A stretch of DNA of 64,000 bases, from NCBI RefSeq assembly GCF_014638915.1, contig NZ_BMFQ01000003.1:372001-436000 (forward strand). Reading direction: 5' to 3'. The stretch is from Xanthomarina arctica. GTDB lineage: Bacteria; Bacteroidota; Bacteroidia; Flavobacteriales; Flavobacteriaceae. Of this stretch, positions 7,415 to 16,216 are shown one piece after another. The notes beneath the pieces were generated by a model, which saw only the letters and a list, made by a program, of their open reading frames with translations, did no database searches and was not told where the DNA came from. Positions within the stretch are counted from its first letter, which is position 1; each line of letters opens with the position of its first letter. The translations under genes and the position numbers were made by a program.

Positions 7415-8782
7415 TTGTGAAATCAATTTTTTAGTCAGATAATTAAATCGAAGATACAATAAAATAGCCGCAGTGGTTAAGCCAGCCAGTAGTCCCATCC
7501 AGATTCCGAAACTTCCGTACATTTCTTCTTTTCCTAAGAAAAAACTAATAGGAAAGCCTATTACCCAATATGAAATAAAGGTTATAATGGTTGGTATTTT
7601 CACATCTTGCAAACCTCTTAAAGCTCCAAGCATCACTACTTGTATGCTATCGCTTATTTGAAAGAACGCCGCAGCAATTAATAATTTGGAAGCAATGCTG
7701 ACCACTTCGGTGTTATCTGCCAGATTTTCTAAATCGTTGAAATCGACATAGATTTTTGGAAGTTGCTTATGGAATATAAAAAAGAGTAAACCAAAGATAC
7801 AGGCGAAAATAAAACCTAATAAAAATATTGAAAATGCGATACGTCTTAGTTCTAAATAATTCTTTAAGCCTTTTTGGTTTCCAACACGAATCATGGATGT
7901 GACACTTAATCCCATAGCAATCATGAAAGTCATTGACGATAGGTTTAATGCAATCTGATTTGCCGCTTGAGGGTTTTTACCTAATAAGCCACTAAGCCAA
8001 ATGGCCGCCGTAAAAATAGCCACTTCAAAAAACATTTGCATGGCGCTAGGTGACCCTAAATTCATCAGCTTTTTAAGCATCAATTTATTTAAAGTAAAGA
8101 ATTTGATATTCGTGACATAGGCTTTGGATTTCTCTTTGCCTTTAAGTAACCACCAAATGTAGGCTACCATAACAAGACGAGACACTAAGGTTCCATAAGC
8201 GGCTCCAACGATTCCCATTTCTGGAAATCCGAACTTACCAAAAATTAGCAGGTAATTTAGAATAACGTTTATCACGTTTGCCAAAATAGTGGCATACATT
8301 GGGTATCTAGTCATGGACAAGCCATCACTAAACTGTTTAAAGGCTTGAAAAATAATTAAAGGAATGATAGACGCTGCTACTAAGTTTAAATAGGGAATGG
8401 CCAGTTCGACTACCTCAATAGGTTGTTTCATTAGATACATAAGGGGTTTTGCAAAAAGCAAAATTCCGAATAATGCAATCCCTAAAACCGTACATAAAAA
8501 CAAGCCATGTTTGAAAGCCGATTTTCCTCTAGCAAAGTTTTTAGAGGCATCTGCTTCGGCAACCAAAGGTGTAATAGCCGTTGAAAAACCAATTCCTAAA
8601 GACATGGCAATAAACATAAAACTATTTCCTAAGGATACGGCCGCTAATTCGGCTGTTCCAATTTGTCCAACCATGATATTGTCGACAAATTGTACAAAGG
8701 TATGACCAAGCATACCCAACATAACTGGAGCCGATAGTTTCCAGTTGTATTTAAATTCTTTCGTGTAGTTACTTAATACCAT
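7406..8782 (-). CDS. MATE-family multidrug/cation antiporter (NorM-like)
   Basis: A 458-residue inner-membrane protein with about twelve helices in two homologous halves, typical MATE length, and family motifs such as MLGHTFVQFVDNIMVGQIGTAELAA near residues 23-48 and the MRVGN-like SMIRVGNQKG near 297. MATE proteins export cationic drugs or metabolites using Na+ or H+ gradients. The substrate is not predictable. The last residues, SQSA, are encoded partly by the right inverted repeat of the adjacent island, so the native C-terminus may have been replaced. The gene stands alone. Confidence 0.93.
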   Translation of the reverse strand: MVLSNYTKEFKYNWKLSAPVMLGMLGHTFVQFVDNIMVGQIGTAELAAVSLGNSFMFIAMSLGIGFSTAITPLVAEADASKNFARGKSAFKHGLFLCTVLGIALFGILLFAKPLMYLMKQPIEVVELAIPYLNLVAASIIPLIIFQAFKQFSDGLSMTRYPMYATILANVINVILNYLLIFGKFGFPEMGIVGAAYGTLVSRLVMVAYIWWLLKGKEKSKAYVTNIKFFTLNKLMLKKLMNLGSPSAMQMFFEVAIFTAAIWLSGLLGKNPQAANQIALNLSSMTFMIAMGLSVTSMIRVGNQKGLKNYLELRRIAFSIFLLGFIFACIFGLLFFIFHKQLPKIYVDFNDLENLADNTEVVSIASKLLIAAAFFQISDSIQVVMLGALRGLQDVKIPTIITFISYWVIGFPISFFLGKEEMYGSFGIWMGLLAGLTTAAILLYLRFNYLTKKLISQSA

Positions 8783-9087
8783 TTAATACTCGTGGTTTCT
8801 TAGATTATATAATGCCTTTTGTTTTCATTAAAATAAGAATTTTAAGAAAAGGCTTAAACCATTGGCAAAAATAGTATTTAGGTTTTTGTAAAACTAACTA
8901 AGCATGATTTTTATAATGTAAAACTAGGTTACTTGTATTTGGTGCGAAGTTGTTATGATATTTTTAGAAAGGAACTGATAAAAAAGGTATGGCTATTTAA
9001 AATATAAAAAGGCAAAGTGATAGAAGGTATTTCAATTTTAAACTATTTGAGGGCTTTCCTTATTTTGAGCTTCTAGTAGTTATTAAA
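8783..9087. other. 305-bp AT-rich intergenic region
   Basis: No gene or RNA recognised. A weak CAAAAATA at 8866-8873 (minus-strand TATTTTTG) could be the -7 element for the MATE gene, although no -33 TTG is seen. GCCTTTT and AAAAGGC at about 8812-8853 form distant hairpin arms. The remainder has no structure I can support. Confidence 0.4.
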
Positions 9088-9852
9088 TTAATCATAACTA
9101 GATGAATAAATCCCAAAACTTGTATAAGAATCCACTTTTTCTCCATTGAGCGTACCTGGCAACCAAATTAATTCTGGATTATTAGTTTTTTCCTTTATAA
9201 TAGCTATGAACCTTTTATTTAAATAAGATCCATTAGCATCAATTTCACCTATAGTTCCATCTTTTTTAATTAAAATAGAGATATTTGCGACAAAAGATTC
9301 TGATGGTTCGTTTTTCTTTTGTGTTAAAAAATAAGTTAGATTAATATCATTCATTAAGGTAGTAACTCCTCCAACTAAATCGGGAACACAATCCATTTCT
9401 CTTTTAACACGTTCGCTATTTATAATCACATCGCGTGGATAGTTTTTGCCACAGCTACTTGAGTAATTCAAGGTATTTGTGTCATGATTGTAGGTATGTA
9501 GCAGGCTCCTTCTCACTTCATCATAATATTCCCAAACTCCTACTTTTTTTCCATTTTTATAATACCCTTCGCTTTTAAGAGATCTAGGACTAAACATCCA
9601 TTCTTGCCACAAACCTTCCTTTTTACCAAATTTATAGGTTCCTGAAACTTCTAGTTGTTTGTAATGCGTATTAATTATTTTATAATAACCATGTTTAGTT
9701 TTCTTATTAGATTTTAAAACTTGGTATTTAATGTTGGTTATGCCATTTATACCTTTTTCCGTTTTTATTTTTACTTTTTCAGGTTTCTGAGCTGATGCTA
9801 TGGAGATTAAAAAGATACAAAAGGAAAGAGTGAGAAGGTGTTTAAATTTCAT
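9088..9852 (-). CDS. Secreted protein with MORN/YwqK-like repeats and TonB_C-like domain (paralog 1)
   Basis: A 254-residue protein with a signal peptide (ending ASAQ near residue 22). The middle carries MORN/YwqK-like strands (GTYKFGKKEGLWQEW and EGYYKNGKKVGVWEYYDE, about 70-110). The C-terminal 70 residues resemble the TonB C-terminal fold: ILIKKDGTIGEI, then ELIWLPGTLNGEKVDSY. No membrane anchor or proline-rich spacer exists, so it is not a working TonB. It is a clear paralog of the gene at 9906-10664. Its upstream 50 bp duplicate the leader of the LRR gene. The function is unknown; the fold suggests periplasmic protein binding. Confidence 0.8.
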   Translation of the reverse strand: MKFKHLLTLSFCIFLISIASAQKPEKVKIKTEKGINGITNIKYQVLKSNKKTKHGYYKIINTHYKQLEVSGTYKFGKKEGLWQEWMFSPRSLKSEGYYKNGKKVGVWEYYDEVRRSLLHTYNHDTNTLNYSSSCGKNYPRDVIINSERVKREMDCVPDLVGGVTTLMNDINLTYFLTQKKNEPSESFVANISILIKKDGTIGEIDANGSYLNKRFIAIIKEKTNNPELIWLPGTLNGEKVDSYTSFGIYSSSYD

Positions 9853-9911
9853 AGTAGTTGGGGTTTAAAATTTAAATAATAATAATAATAATAATACGAA
9901 TTAATTTAAAA
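9850..9911 (-). repeat. Duplicated leader with (AAT)7 microsatellite
   Basis: The stretch from the start codon of the 9852 gene through TAGTAGTTGGGG, TTTAAAT, seven AAT units (9875-9895) and ACGAATTAATTTA matches 11868-11920 upstream of the LRR gene, where fewer AAT units are present. On the minus strand it forms a complete 5' leader with CCCCAACTACT before the ATG. Confidence 0.85.
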
Positions 9912-10664
9912 ATACTCACCTAACTTGAATCTCATACTTACATAGGCATCCACTTTTTCGCCATGAAGTTCAGCAGGTAACCACTCACCTCTGGTTTCGT
10001 TTATTTGTGCTTTTAAAATATCTAAGAAATCTGGATTCGAAAAAGAAGTTGTGGCTTTTATATCACCTATACTCCCATCTTTTCTAATTAAAATATCAAC
10101 ATCAGCAAAAAAATCTTTTTTGTCAGGATGTTTCTTTTTTAATGTAATATATGCTAATCCTATATCTTGTTTCGTGTATGAAAACTCCCCTATTAACAAA
10201 GGAGGATTATCCAGAGCATCCCAAACAATCTCACCATTTACTATAACATGGTACTCACTCGTTTTATGGTGTTTACTTGCGTACAATAAGGTATTCGTAT
10301 CATAATTATAGGTATGAAGCTTTTTTCCGTCAACAAATTCATAATACTCCCAAACCCCTACTTTTTTTCCATCTTTATAATACCCTATACTTCTAGGTAA
10401 CCTAGTTGAAGTAAACCACTCTTGCCATAAACCATCTTTTTTATTTAAATGATAGTTTCCAGAAACCACGAGCATTTTATGAAATAAATTATACTCCTTA
10501 TAATAGCCTTGTTTTGTTTCCTTGTCAGATTTTAATACTTGATATGAAGTGGAAATTAAAAAGTTTTTTTTAGTTATTTTTTTGAGTTTTATAGGGTTTT
10601 GAGCTATAACTATAAAACCTAAAAATAGACAAAAGCAAAGAGTGAGTAGGTATTTAAATTTCAT
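9906..10664 (-). CDS. Secreted protein with MORN/YwqK-like repeats and TonB_C-like domain (paralog 2)
   Basis: A 252-residue paralog of the downstream 9088-9852 gene, with the same architecture: signal peptide (MKFKYLLTLCFCLFLGF, ending VIAQ), MORN-like block (GNYHLNKKDGLWQEW and GYYKDGKKVGVWEYY), and a TonB_C-like end (ILIRKDGSIGDI, then GEWLPAELHGEKVDAY). The two diverge most in the region before the TonB_C part. It starts only 18 bp after the LRR gene stop, so it is probably co-transcribed with the LRR gene. It is one product of a tandem duplication. Confidence 0.8.
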   Translation of the reverse strand: MKFKYLLTLCFCLFLGFIVIAQNPIKLKKITKKNFLISTSYQVLKSDKETKQGYYKEYNLFHKMLVVSGNYHLNKKDGLWQEWFTSTRLPRSIGYYKDGKKVGVWEYYEFVDGKKLHTYNYDTNTLLYASKHHKTSEYHVIVNGEIVWDALDNPPLLIGEFSYTKQDIGLAYITLKKKHPDKKDFFADVDILIRKDGSIGDIKATTSFSNPDFLDILKAQINETRGEWLPAELHGEKVDAYVSMRFKLGEYF

Positions 10665-10682
10665 CGTTAGGTTTTAGATGTC

Positions 10683-11870
10683 TTACTTAATAATTTTTTT
10701 TATGACTATAGCATTTTCTGTATCTTTAGCTTTTAGAAAATAAACACCACTGCTAAAACTAGAAAAATCAATTTTATGCTTTCTATTAACTATAGTACTT
10801 GAAAACACTTGATTTCCAAGGGCATCAAAAATCCAAAATTCCTTAATTTGATTATTAGAATTCTCTAAGTAGAGTATGTCTGAAACTGGATTTGGATATA
10901 TTTTTAGTGAATTTGTTACAAACTCTTCCGTACTTAAAGAACCACAATCTTCTGAGTAGATATTGACATTATCCACATACCAACCTGAATCATAAGGAGC
11001 TAACCCATTTATGGCATCAGAAGCATTATCCACTTCAATACAAACCAAATTAGGGTTATTAAATGCGTTAAATGTAGCTTGAAAAGAATTATTTCCATTT
11101 TTAATTTTAATATTTTCTAGTAAATTGTCTTCAGCAAGAATCCAAACAATATCTATACTAGAGCTTAAATCTAAATTACCAGTTAATTGGTTATTATAAA
11201 TGCCAAAGGTTCCTAAGTTCTCCCATGAATCAAAAATTCCAGATACAGATCCTGATAAATTATTATCATTAATCCAGAATTGCTCCATATTTATTAAGTT
11301 TGAAAACTCTGCTGGTATTTCACCTGATAATTGATTTTCTTCTAAAGAAAGAGAATTAAGATTTGTACAATTAGCTAGACTAACTGGTATACTCCCTGTT
11401 AACTGATTATCCCACAACAATAACCACTCTAGGTTATTTAAATTGCCTATTTCTGAAGGAATACTTCCAGATAGACGGTTATGGTTCAGTTCTATCTCAA
11501 CCAAATTAGTAAGATTTCCTATTTCTGAAGGAATACTACCGTATAAATCCTTCCGATTTATTTTAAGTATGGTAAGATATGTTAAATCCCCTATTTCAGG
11601 AGGTATAACTCCCGTTACTGTGTTAGTTGTCTGCATTAGATCAAATTCTGTTACATGGTCTGTTCCTGAAATGTTAGTAACTGTGATACCTGACCAAGTA
11701 GAAACAGGATTGCTTGTATTCCAATTTTCAAACATATATGGATTCCAATTTGGCCCATCTGTAGCGTTATAAAATGCTATTAAAGCATCCCTTTCTGAAG
11801 TTGGCACTTGGGCATTGGAAAAATTTAAAAAAAATAGGCAAGAAAATAACGATAAGTAAAAATGTTTCAT
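10683..11870 (-). CDS. Leucine-rich-repeat surface protein with T9SS sorting domain
   Basis: A 395-residue secreted protein. A signal peptide (ending SNAQ, residue 21) is followed by the plant-type LRR N-cap (SERDALIAFYNATDGPNW) and about six 24-residue LRRs of the form L..L.L..N.L.GSIP.EIGNLTNL (about 88-250). Last comes a type IX secretion Por sorting domain starting at LKIYPNPVSD (about 324) and ending VIKKIIK. T9SS delivers such proteins across the outer membrane to the cell surface or medium. LRRs usually bind proteins or glycans; the ligand is unknown. It is first in an operon with the 10664 gene. Confidence 0.93.
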   Translation of the reverse strand: MKHFYLSLFSCLFFLNFSNAQVPTSERDALIAFYNATDGPNWNPYMFENWNTSNPVSTWSGITVTNISGTDHVTEFDLMQTTNTVTGVIPPEIGDLTYLTILKINRKDLYGSIPSEIGNLTNLVEIELNHNRLSGSIPSEIGNLNNLEWLLLWDNQLTGSIPVSLANCTNLNSLSLEENQLSGEIPAEFSNLINMEQFWINDNNLSGSVSGIFDSWENLGTFGIYNNQLTGNLDLSSSIDIVWILAEDNLLENIKIKNGNNSFQATFNAFNNPNLVCIEVDNASDAINGLAPYDSGWYVDNVNIYSEDCGSLSTEEFVTNSLKIYPNPVSDILYLENSNNQIKEFWIFDALGNQVFSSTIVNRKHKIDFSSFSSGVYFLKAKDTENAIVIKKIIK

Positions 11871-11925
11871 AGTAGTTGGGGTCTATAATTTAAATATTAA
11901 TAATACGAATTAATTTACAAATTCG
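11868..11925 (-). repeat. Leader of the LRR gene, parent or copy of the 9850 leader
   Basis: The sequence CATAGTAGTTGGGGTCTA, then ATTTAAATATTAATAATACG and AATTAATTTA nearly repeats 9850-9909. The similarity includes the region just before the start codon and stops at the adjoining coding sequence of nitronate monooxygenase. Confidence 0.8.
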
Positions 11926-12856
11926 AAACAAACTGTTTAGCCTCCTCGAACTCCTGCATCATATCTTCTACAATTTGAGCTGTTGGTTTAATGTCGTGAA
12001 TCAAGCCTGCAATTTGTCCGATTTCTAATTCGCCATCTTCTAAATCGCCTTCAAACATACCTCGTTTGGCTCTGGCTCTTCCAAGTAATTCTATAAGTTG
12101 TTCTTTAGTTGGGGACGTTTTATATAAGTCTTGAATCTCATTAAAAAACTTGTTCTTTACCAGTCTTACAGGCGCCAATTCTTTTAAAGTTAATTGGGTG
12201 TCCCCTTCTTTGGCATCTACTACTACTTGTTTAAAGGCTTGATGTGCCGAACTTTCCTCACTAGCAACAAATCTACTCCCAACTTGAACGGCATCTGCTC
12301 CCAAAATCATAGCAGCCAACATGGCTTTTCCTGTGGCAATCCCTCCTGCTGCGATTAATGGAATTTGTAACTGTTCCTTCACCATGGGAATCAATGTTAA
12401 AGTGGTCGTTTCATCTCTTCCGTTATGACCTCCTGCTTCAAAACCTTCAGCAACTATGGCATCTACGCCTGCTTCTTGTGCTTTTAAAGCAAATTTCACA
12501 CTACTAACCACATGAACTACTGTAATGCCTTTTTCCTGTAACCAGCTCGTCCATGTTTTCGGATTTCCAGCAGAGGTGAAAACAATTTTAACACCTTCTT
12601 CCACAATAATATCCATGATTTCTTGAACATTAGGATATAACATGGGCACATTCACCCCAAAAGGTTTGTTAGTTGCTTTTTTACATTTCTGAATGTGCTC
12701 GTGCAATACATCTGGATACATGCTTCCTGCTCCAATTAAGCCTAAAACTCCTGCATTACTTGCTGCCGAAGCCAAACGCCAACCAGAATTCCAGATCATG
12801 CCTGCTTGAATAATTGGGTATTTTATATTGAATAATTGGGTGATTCTATTTTGCAT
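11915..12856 (-). CDS. Nitronate monooxygenase / 2-nitropropane dioxygenase-like flavoprotein
   Basis: A 313-residue FMN TIM-barrel oxidoreductase of the NMO family. It shows the start PIIQAGMIWNSG (14-25), the active-site region AEGFEAGGHNGRDETTT with its catalytic-type histidine, and the phosphate-binding AAGGIATGKAMLAAMILGAD with VQVGSRF. The family oxidises nitronates, or acts on other substrates such as enoyl intermediates, and many members lack a defined substrate. Its ATG overlaps the stop of the upstream subtilase gene (TAATG), so the two are translationally coupled; a functional link is not evident. Confidence 0.9.
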   Translation of the reverse strand: MQNRITQLFNIKYPIIQAGMIWNSGWRLASAASNAGVLGLIGAGSMYPDVLHEHIQKCKKATNKPFGVNVPMLYPNVQEIMDIIVEEGVKIVFTSAGNPKTWTSWLQEKGITVVHVVSSVKFALKAQEAGVDAIVAEGFEAGGHNGRDETTTLTLIPMVKEQLQIPLIAAGGIATGKAMLAAMILGADAVQVGSRFVASEESSAHQAFKQVVVDAKEGDTQLTLKELAPVRLVKNKFFNEIQDLYKTSPTKEQLIELLGRARAKRGMFEGDLEDGELEIGQIAGLIHDIKPTAQIVEDMMQEFEEAKQFVSNL

Positions 12857-14457
12857 TACCTTTTGATAAGTTTTTTAGTTTGTGTGCCATTTTGAGTTTC
12901 CAATTTTAATAGATAAATTCCATTTGATAAAGACGACACATTAATAATTGAAGATGAATTTATCTGGGTTTCCAACACCTTTTTTCCTAAGATATTATAA
13001 ACAATAACTTGAACCTGCTTTTCTGTTGAAGGCATTGAAATATGAAGTTCATTAAGAACAGGGTTGGGATACACATTCATCTGATTTTGAAAAAGTTCCA
13101 CTTCGTTGATACTTAAGCCTTGATTTAAAGCTATAGCCAGATTAGGAATACCATATCCTATAAAATAATCTGGCATATTGAATTGTGAAGCCGATTCCCT
13201 AACGAGTTGCATGATTTCCGCATTGCTTAAATCGGGTAAAGCTTGCCACAAACAAGCCAAAGCACCTGCCATGATTGGAGAACTAAAAGAGGTTCCATTT
13301 GCAGCACCTATTGAATTATCTCCCCAAATAACGGCACTTGCCTGTCCTTGAGTAGCAACATCTGGTTTTTGAGTAGGTTGGAAAGCGCTACCTACAGAAC
13401 TAAAAGTAGCATAATCGCCATTAGAATTTACTGCTGCAATAGTAAAAACACCAGCGGCATCTGCAGGCGCATTTAAGCCATCTTCTCCAGAATTACCAGC
13501 AGAATTCACAATAAGAATACCTTTTTCGAATGCGATATTGGCACCTTTACTAATGTAAGTAGTTAATCCATCTAAAGATGCATCCGTATGACTATAATTG
13601 GGATTATCGTATGTTTTATAACCTAAAGACGAGTTAATAATATCTACACCTAAGCTATCTGCACGTTCTGCGGCTTCTACCCAAAGGCTTTCTTCCACGG
13701 GATTTTCGTTTGGAGCATTTTCAGTTCTAAACAAATAATAAAAAGCATCTGGCGCGGTACCCACATATTCGTCAACTATATAACCAGCCATAGTGCTCAA
13801 AACTAGAGTGCCATGAGAGCTGGATGTGTTAACATACATATCAGGGTTTCTATCATAAAAATCGTAACCCCCTAAAATTAGGCCATTATCCCTTGCATAC
13901 TGAAAGGCTCCCATGTTGATGACATCTGCAAAACCAGCGTCAATAACAGCAATAGTCATTCCTGTTCCGGTATAATCATCTTGATGAAGCACATCGCCTT
14001 GAATCATTTCAATTTGATTTGCAGCCGAACCATAAGTATAGGTAGTTCTCGCACCTTCTAATTCGAATTTATTCTTTGGCTCGCTTGTTCTTGCATTCAA
14101 ATTATTATCAGCAAAAACAATATAATTTACAAAAGTTAAATCGGTTAAAGTATTGATGTTTGTTTCACTACCTCGCACATGAACCGCATTAAACCATTTG
14201 GATTTAGCAAGAACAGTAATGCCAGTTTGGGTTTTTAATTGTGAAATATATGTTTCGTTTACAGGCACATCTCGTACGTCTATTGGAACATTATGAGCTA
14301 CTTTCCTATCAATAGCTTTTTGAGTTAAAATTGAAATGGGATTTGCTATGGAAGCAACAACAGCTTCTTTATCTGTAAGATAAACCCAGGCATCTTCTTG
14401 GGCAAAAGCTTGAAATTGATAACATAGTAAGCATACTAAAAGTAGTTTTGAGGTCAT
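12856..14457 (-). CDS. T9SS-secreted subtilisin-like serine peptidase (S8)
   Basis: A 533-residue precursor with a signal peptide (ending AFAQ, residue 20), an N-terminal propeptide-like region to about 160, then the S8 domain with the complete triad: D173 in AVIDAGFAD, H215 in SSHGTLV, S390 in NGTSFSSP, and oxyanion N322 in SAGNSG. The C-terminus from about residue 460 (MNVYPNPVLNELHI ... TKKLIKR) is a type IX sorting domain. It should act as an extracellular or cell-surface protease. The order with mnmA, nitronate monooxygenase and the MORN gene looks like ordinary flavobacterial synteny. Confidence 0.95.
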   Translation of the reverse strand: MTSKLLLVCLLCYQFQAFAQEDAWVYLTDKEAVVASIANPISILTQKAIDRKVAHNVPIDVRDVPVNETYISQLKTQTGITVLAKSKWFNAVHVRGSETNINTLTDLTFVNYIVFADNNLNARTSEPKNKFELEGARTTYTYGSAANQIEMIQGDVLHQDDYTGTGMTIAVIDAGFADVINMGAFQYARDNGLILGGYDFYDRNPDMYVNTSSSHGTLVLSTMAGYIVDEYVGTAPDAFYYLFRTENAPNENPVEESLWVEAAERADSLGVDIINSSLGYKTYDNPNYSHTDASLDGLTTYISKGANIAFEKGILIVNSAGNSGEDGLNAPADAAGVFTIAAVNSNGDYATFSSVGSAFQPTQKPDVATQGQASAVIWGDNSIGAANGTSFSSPIMAGALACLWQALPDLSNAEIMQLVRESASQFNMPDYFIGYGIPNLAIALNQGLSINEVELFQNQMNVYPNPVLNELHISMPSTEKQVQVIVYNILGKKVLETQINSSSIINVSSLSNGIYLLKLETQNGTQTKKLIKR

Positions 14458-14644
14458 GAGTTTTTATTTAATACCAAATGAATATTAGAACGATTGATAA
14501 TAAATTTGAATTATTTTTTCTTTAGATGAAACAGAAAATATAAGCATAGCCTCAGTTACGGTTCTATTTAATGTTGAAAAATTAAGAAAAAAGAAACGAA
14601 TTTAATCGATCATTTTGAATTTTATTTGGTGCAATTCATGCAAT

Positions 14645-15841
14645 TTAAGAAATTACTCCTGAACCTACTAATTCATTTTTCAGATACCAAGCAACAAATT
14701 GCCCTTCGGTAATGGCTGATTGAGGATTTTGAAATTCCACATACAAACCTGATGCTTCTTTATAAAGCATGGCTTTTTCTAAAGGTTGTCTATAACGAAT
14801 TCTCGCCAGAACCTCCATATTCTCCCCATCCTGAAGTTTTAAATCTTCCCGAATCCAATGTAATTCTTCATTTGAAACAAAAAGAGCCGACTTAAATAAT
14901 CCCGGATGCTGATTGCCTTGTCCTGTGTAAATAACGTTTTCCACCACATCTGTATCGATAACAAAAAGAGGTTCTACGGTTCCCCCAACAGCCAAGCCTT
15001 TGCGTTGTCCTTTAGTGAAATAATGTGCGCCTTGATGTTTACCAACTACTTTTCCCGAGGAAAGCGTATAGGCTATTTTTCTTGAGAGATATTGGAGTTC
15101 CTCTTCTTTTGAATGAAAGGTAGGACGCTCTTGTTTATAAGCATCCAAATCTGCAGGAACTTCAACAATAACCCCTTCTTTAGGTTTTAGTTGTTGTTGA
15201 AGGAATTCTGGCAACCTTACTTTTCCAATAAAACATAGGCCTTGAGAATCTTTCTTCTCGGCAGTAATTAAATCTTGTTGCTTGGCAATTTCCCTAACTT
15301 CTGGCTTTTGCAATTCTCCAATTGGAAATAAAGCTTTTGCTAACTGCTCTTGAGATAACTGACATAAAAAATAAGATTGGTCTTTATTGTTATCTGCTCC
15401 AGCTATTAATTGATAAACCTCTTTACCATCTTTTTCAAGAGTGCTTTTTTTGCAATAATGACCTGTAGCGACATAATCTGCTCCAAGTTCTAAAGCAATT
15501 TTCATAAAGACATCGAACTTAATTTCGCGATTACAAAGGACGTCTGGGTTTGGCGTTCTACCTTTTTCATATTCGTTAAACATATAGTCCACGATACGTT
15601 CTTTGTATTCCTTGCTTAAATCGACCGATTGAAATGGAATGCCTAATTTATCGGCTACTAACATGGCATCATTACTATCATCTAACCAAGGACATTCGTT
15701 AGAAATAGTCACTGAATCGTCATGCCAGTTTTTCATAAACAAGCCTATAACCTCATACCCTTGCTCCTTTAATAAGTAAGCAGCTACACTGGAATCTACA
15801 CCTCCAGAAAGTCCAACTATTACGCGTTTTTTCTTCATCAT
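14645..15841 (-). CDS. mnmA: tRNA-specific 2-thiouridylase MnmA
   Basis: MnmA thiolates U34 of tRNA-Lys, tRNA-Glu and tRNA-Gln in the cytoplasm. The protein (398 residues from the ATG at 15841) has the PP-loop LSGGVDSS (about 11-18), the first catalytic cysteine in [12 protein letters not shown], the second in [10 protein letters not shown], and a C-terminal beta-barrel with RIRYRQP. A TTG codon two triplets upstream is in frame, but the promoter element TATCTTTG ends only 5 bases before it, so I chose ATG 15841 (or 15838). The message would then have almost no leader. Confidence 0.96.
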   Translation of the reverse strand: MMKKKRVIVGLSGGVDSSVAAYLLKEQGYEVIGLFMKNWHDDSVTISNECPWLDDSNDAMLVADKLGIPFQSVDLSKEYKERIVDYMFNEYEKGRTPNPDVLCNREIKFDVFMKIALELGADYVATGHYCKKSTLEKDGKEVYQLIAGADNNKDQSYFLCQLSQEQLAKALFPIGELQKPEVREIAKQQDLITAEKKDSQGLCFIGKVRLPEFLQQQLKPKEGVIVEVPADLDAYKQERPTFHSKEEELQYLSRKIAYTLSSGKVVGKHQGAHYFTKGQRKGLAVGGTVEPLFVIDTDVVENVIYTGQGNQHPGLFKSALFVSNEELHWIREDLKLQDGENMEVLARIRYRQPLEKAMLYKEASGLYVEFQNPQSAITEGQFVAWYLKNELVGSGVIS

Positions 15842-15851
15842 TTTCAATTTG

Positions 15852-15859
15852 CAAAGATA
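15852..15859 (-). promoter_or_regulatory. -7 promoter element (TATCTTTG) of mnmA
   Basis: Minus-strand TATCTTTGC is a textbook Bacteroidota -7 element, 10 bases before the chosen ATG. No TTG is seen at the expected -33 spacing. Its position decides the mnmA start. Confidence 0.7.
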
Positions 15860-16077
15860 CGGATTTTAACTAAATCTGTTTATTAAGTATATTTAAAATT
15901 AAATGCCGCTTAATTACCTTTATGATACTCAATAATTTATAAATTATTTTATTTTTATAAAGTTATAACCTTTCGAATAAGCTCATTTTTTTTATATTTA
16001 CAGCACTTATGTTTAGGTGGAATCCTTTCTTCGTTTGATTAATAGCTTACTCAACTTGTGATATCCCTAAAAAAGTA

Positions 16078-16105
16078 AAGCTCCTTATTTTTATAAGGAG
16101 CTTTT
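16078..16105. terminator. Bidirectional hairpin terminator after the MORN-repeat gene
   Basis: AAAGCTCCTTA, a five-T loop and TAAGGAGCTTT form a perfect 11-bp stem with T-rich flank on the plus side and A-rich on the other. It lies in the 375-bp gap between mnmA and the gene at 16217. The rest of that gap holds the mnmA promoter at 15852-15859 and the repeat at 16121-16194. Confidence 0.85.
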
Positions 16106-16120
16106 ATATTTGGCCTCTCC

Positions 16121-16194
16121 CAGAACTGCAAAATGGCAGTTCTGACCTCTCCAAAGGAGAGGTGTTTCGGAAACCTCGAAATAAAATATCGAGG
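16121..16194. repeat. Composite palindromic intergenic repeat (three hairpins)
   Basis: Three consecutive stem-loops: CAGAACTGC/GCAGTTCTG (16121-16144), CCTCTCC/GGAGAGG (16146-16162) and CCTCGA/TCGAGG (16174-16194). The composition (higher G+C than surroundings) and tandem palindromes are typical of a dispersed intergenic repeat of the REP/BIME kind. Confidence 0.75.
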
Positions 16195-16216
16195 AATTCT
16201 TTTGATTAAAGATACA

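Noticed and set aside
9875-9895. Coding function of the AAT repeat
   Set aside because: It lies in a leader between genes and contains stops in some frames; it fits a microsatellite.
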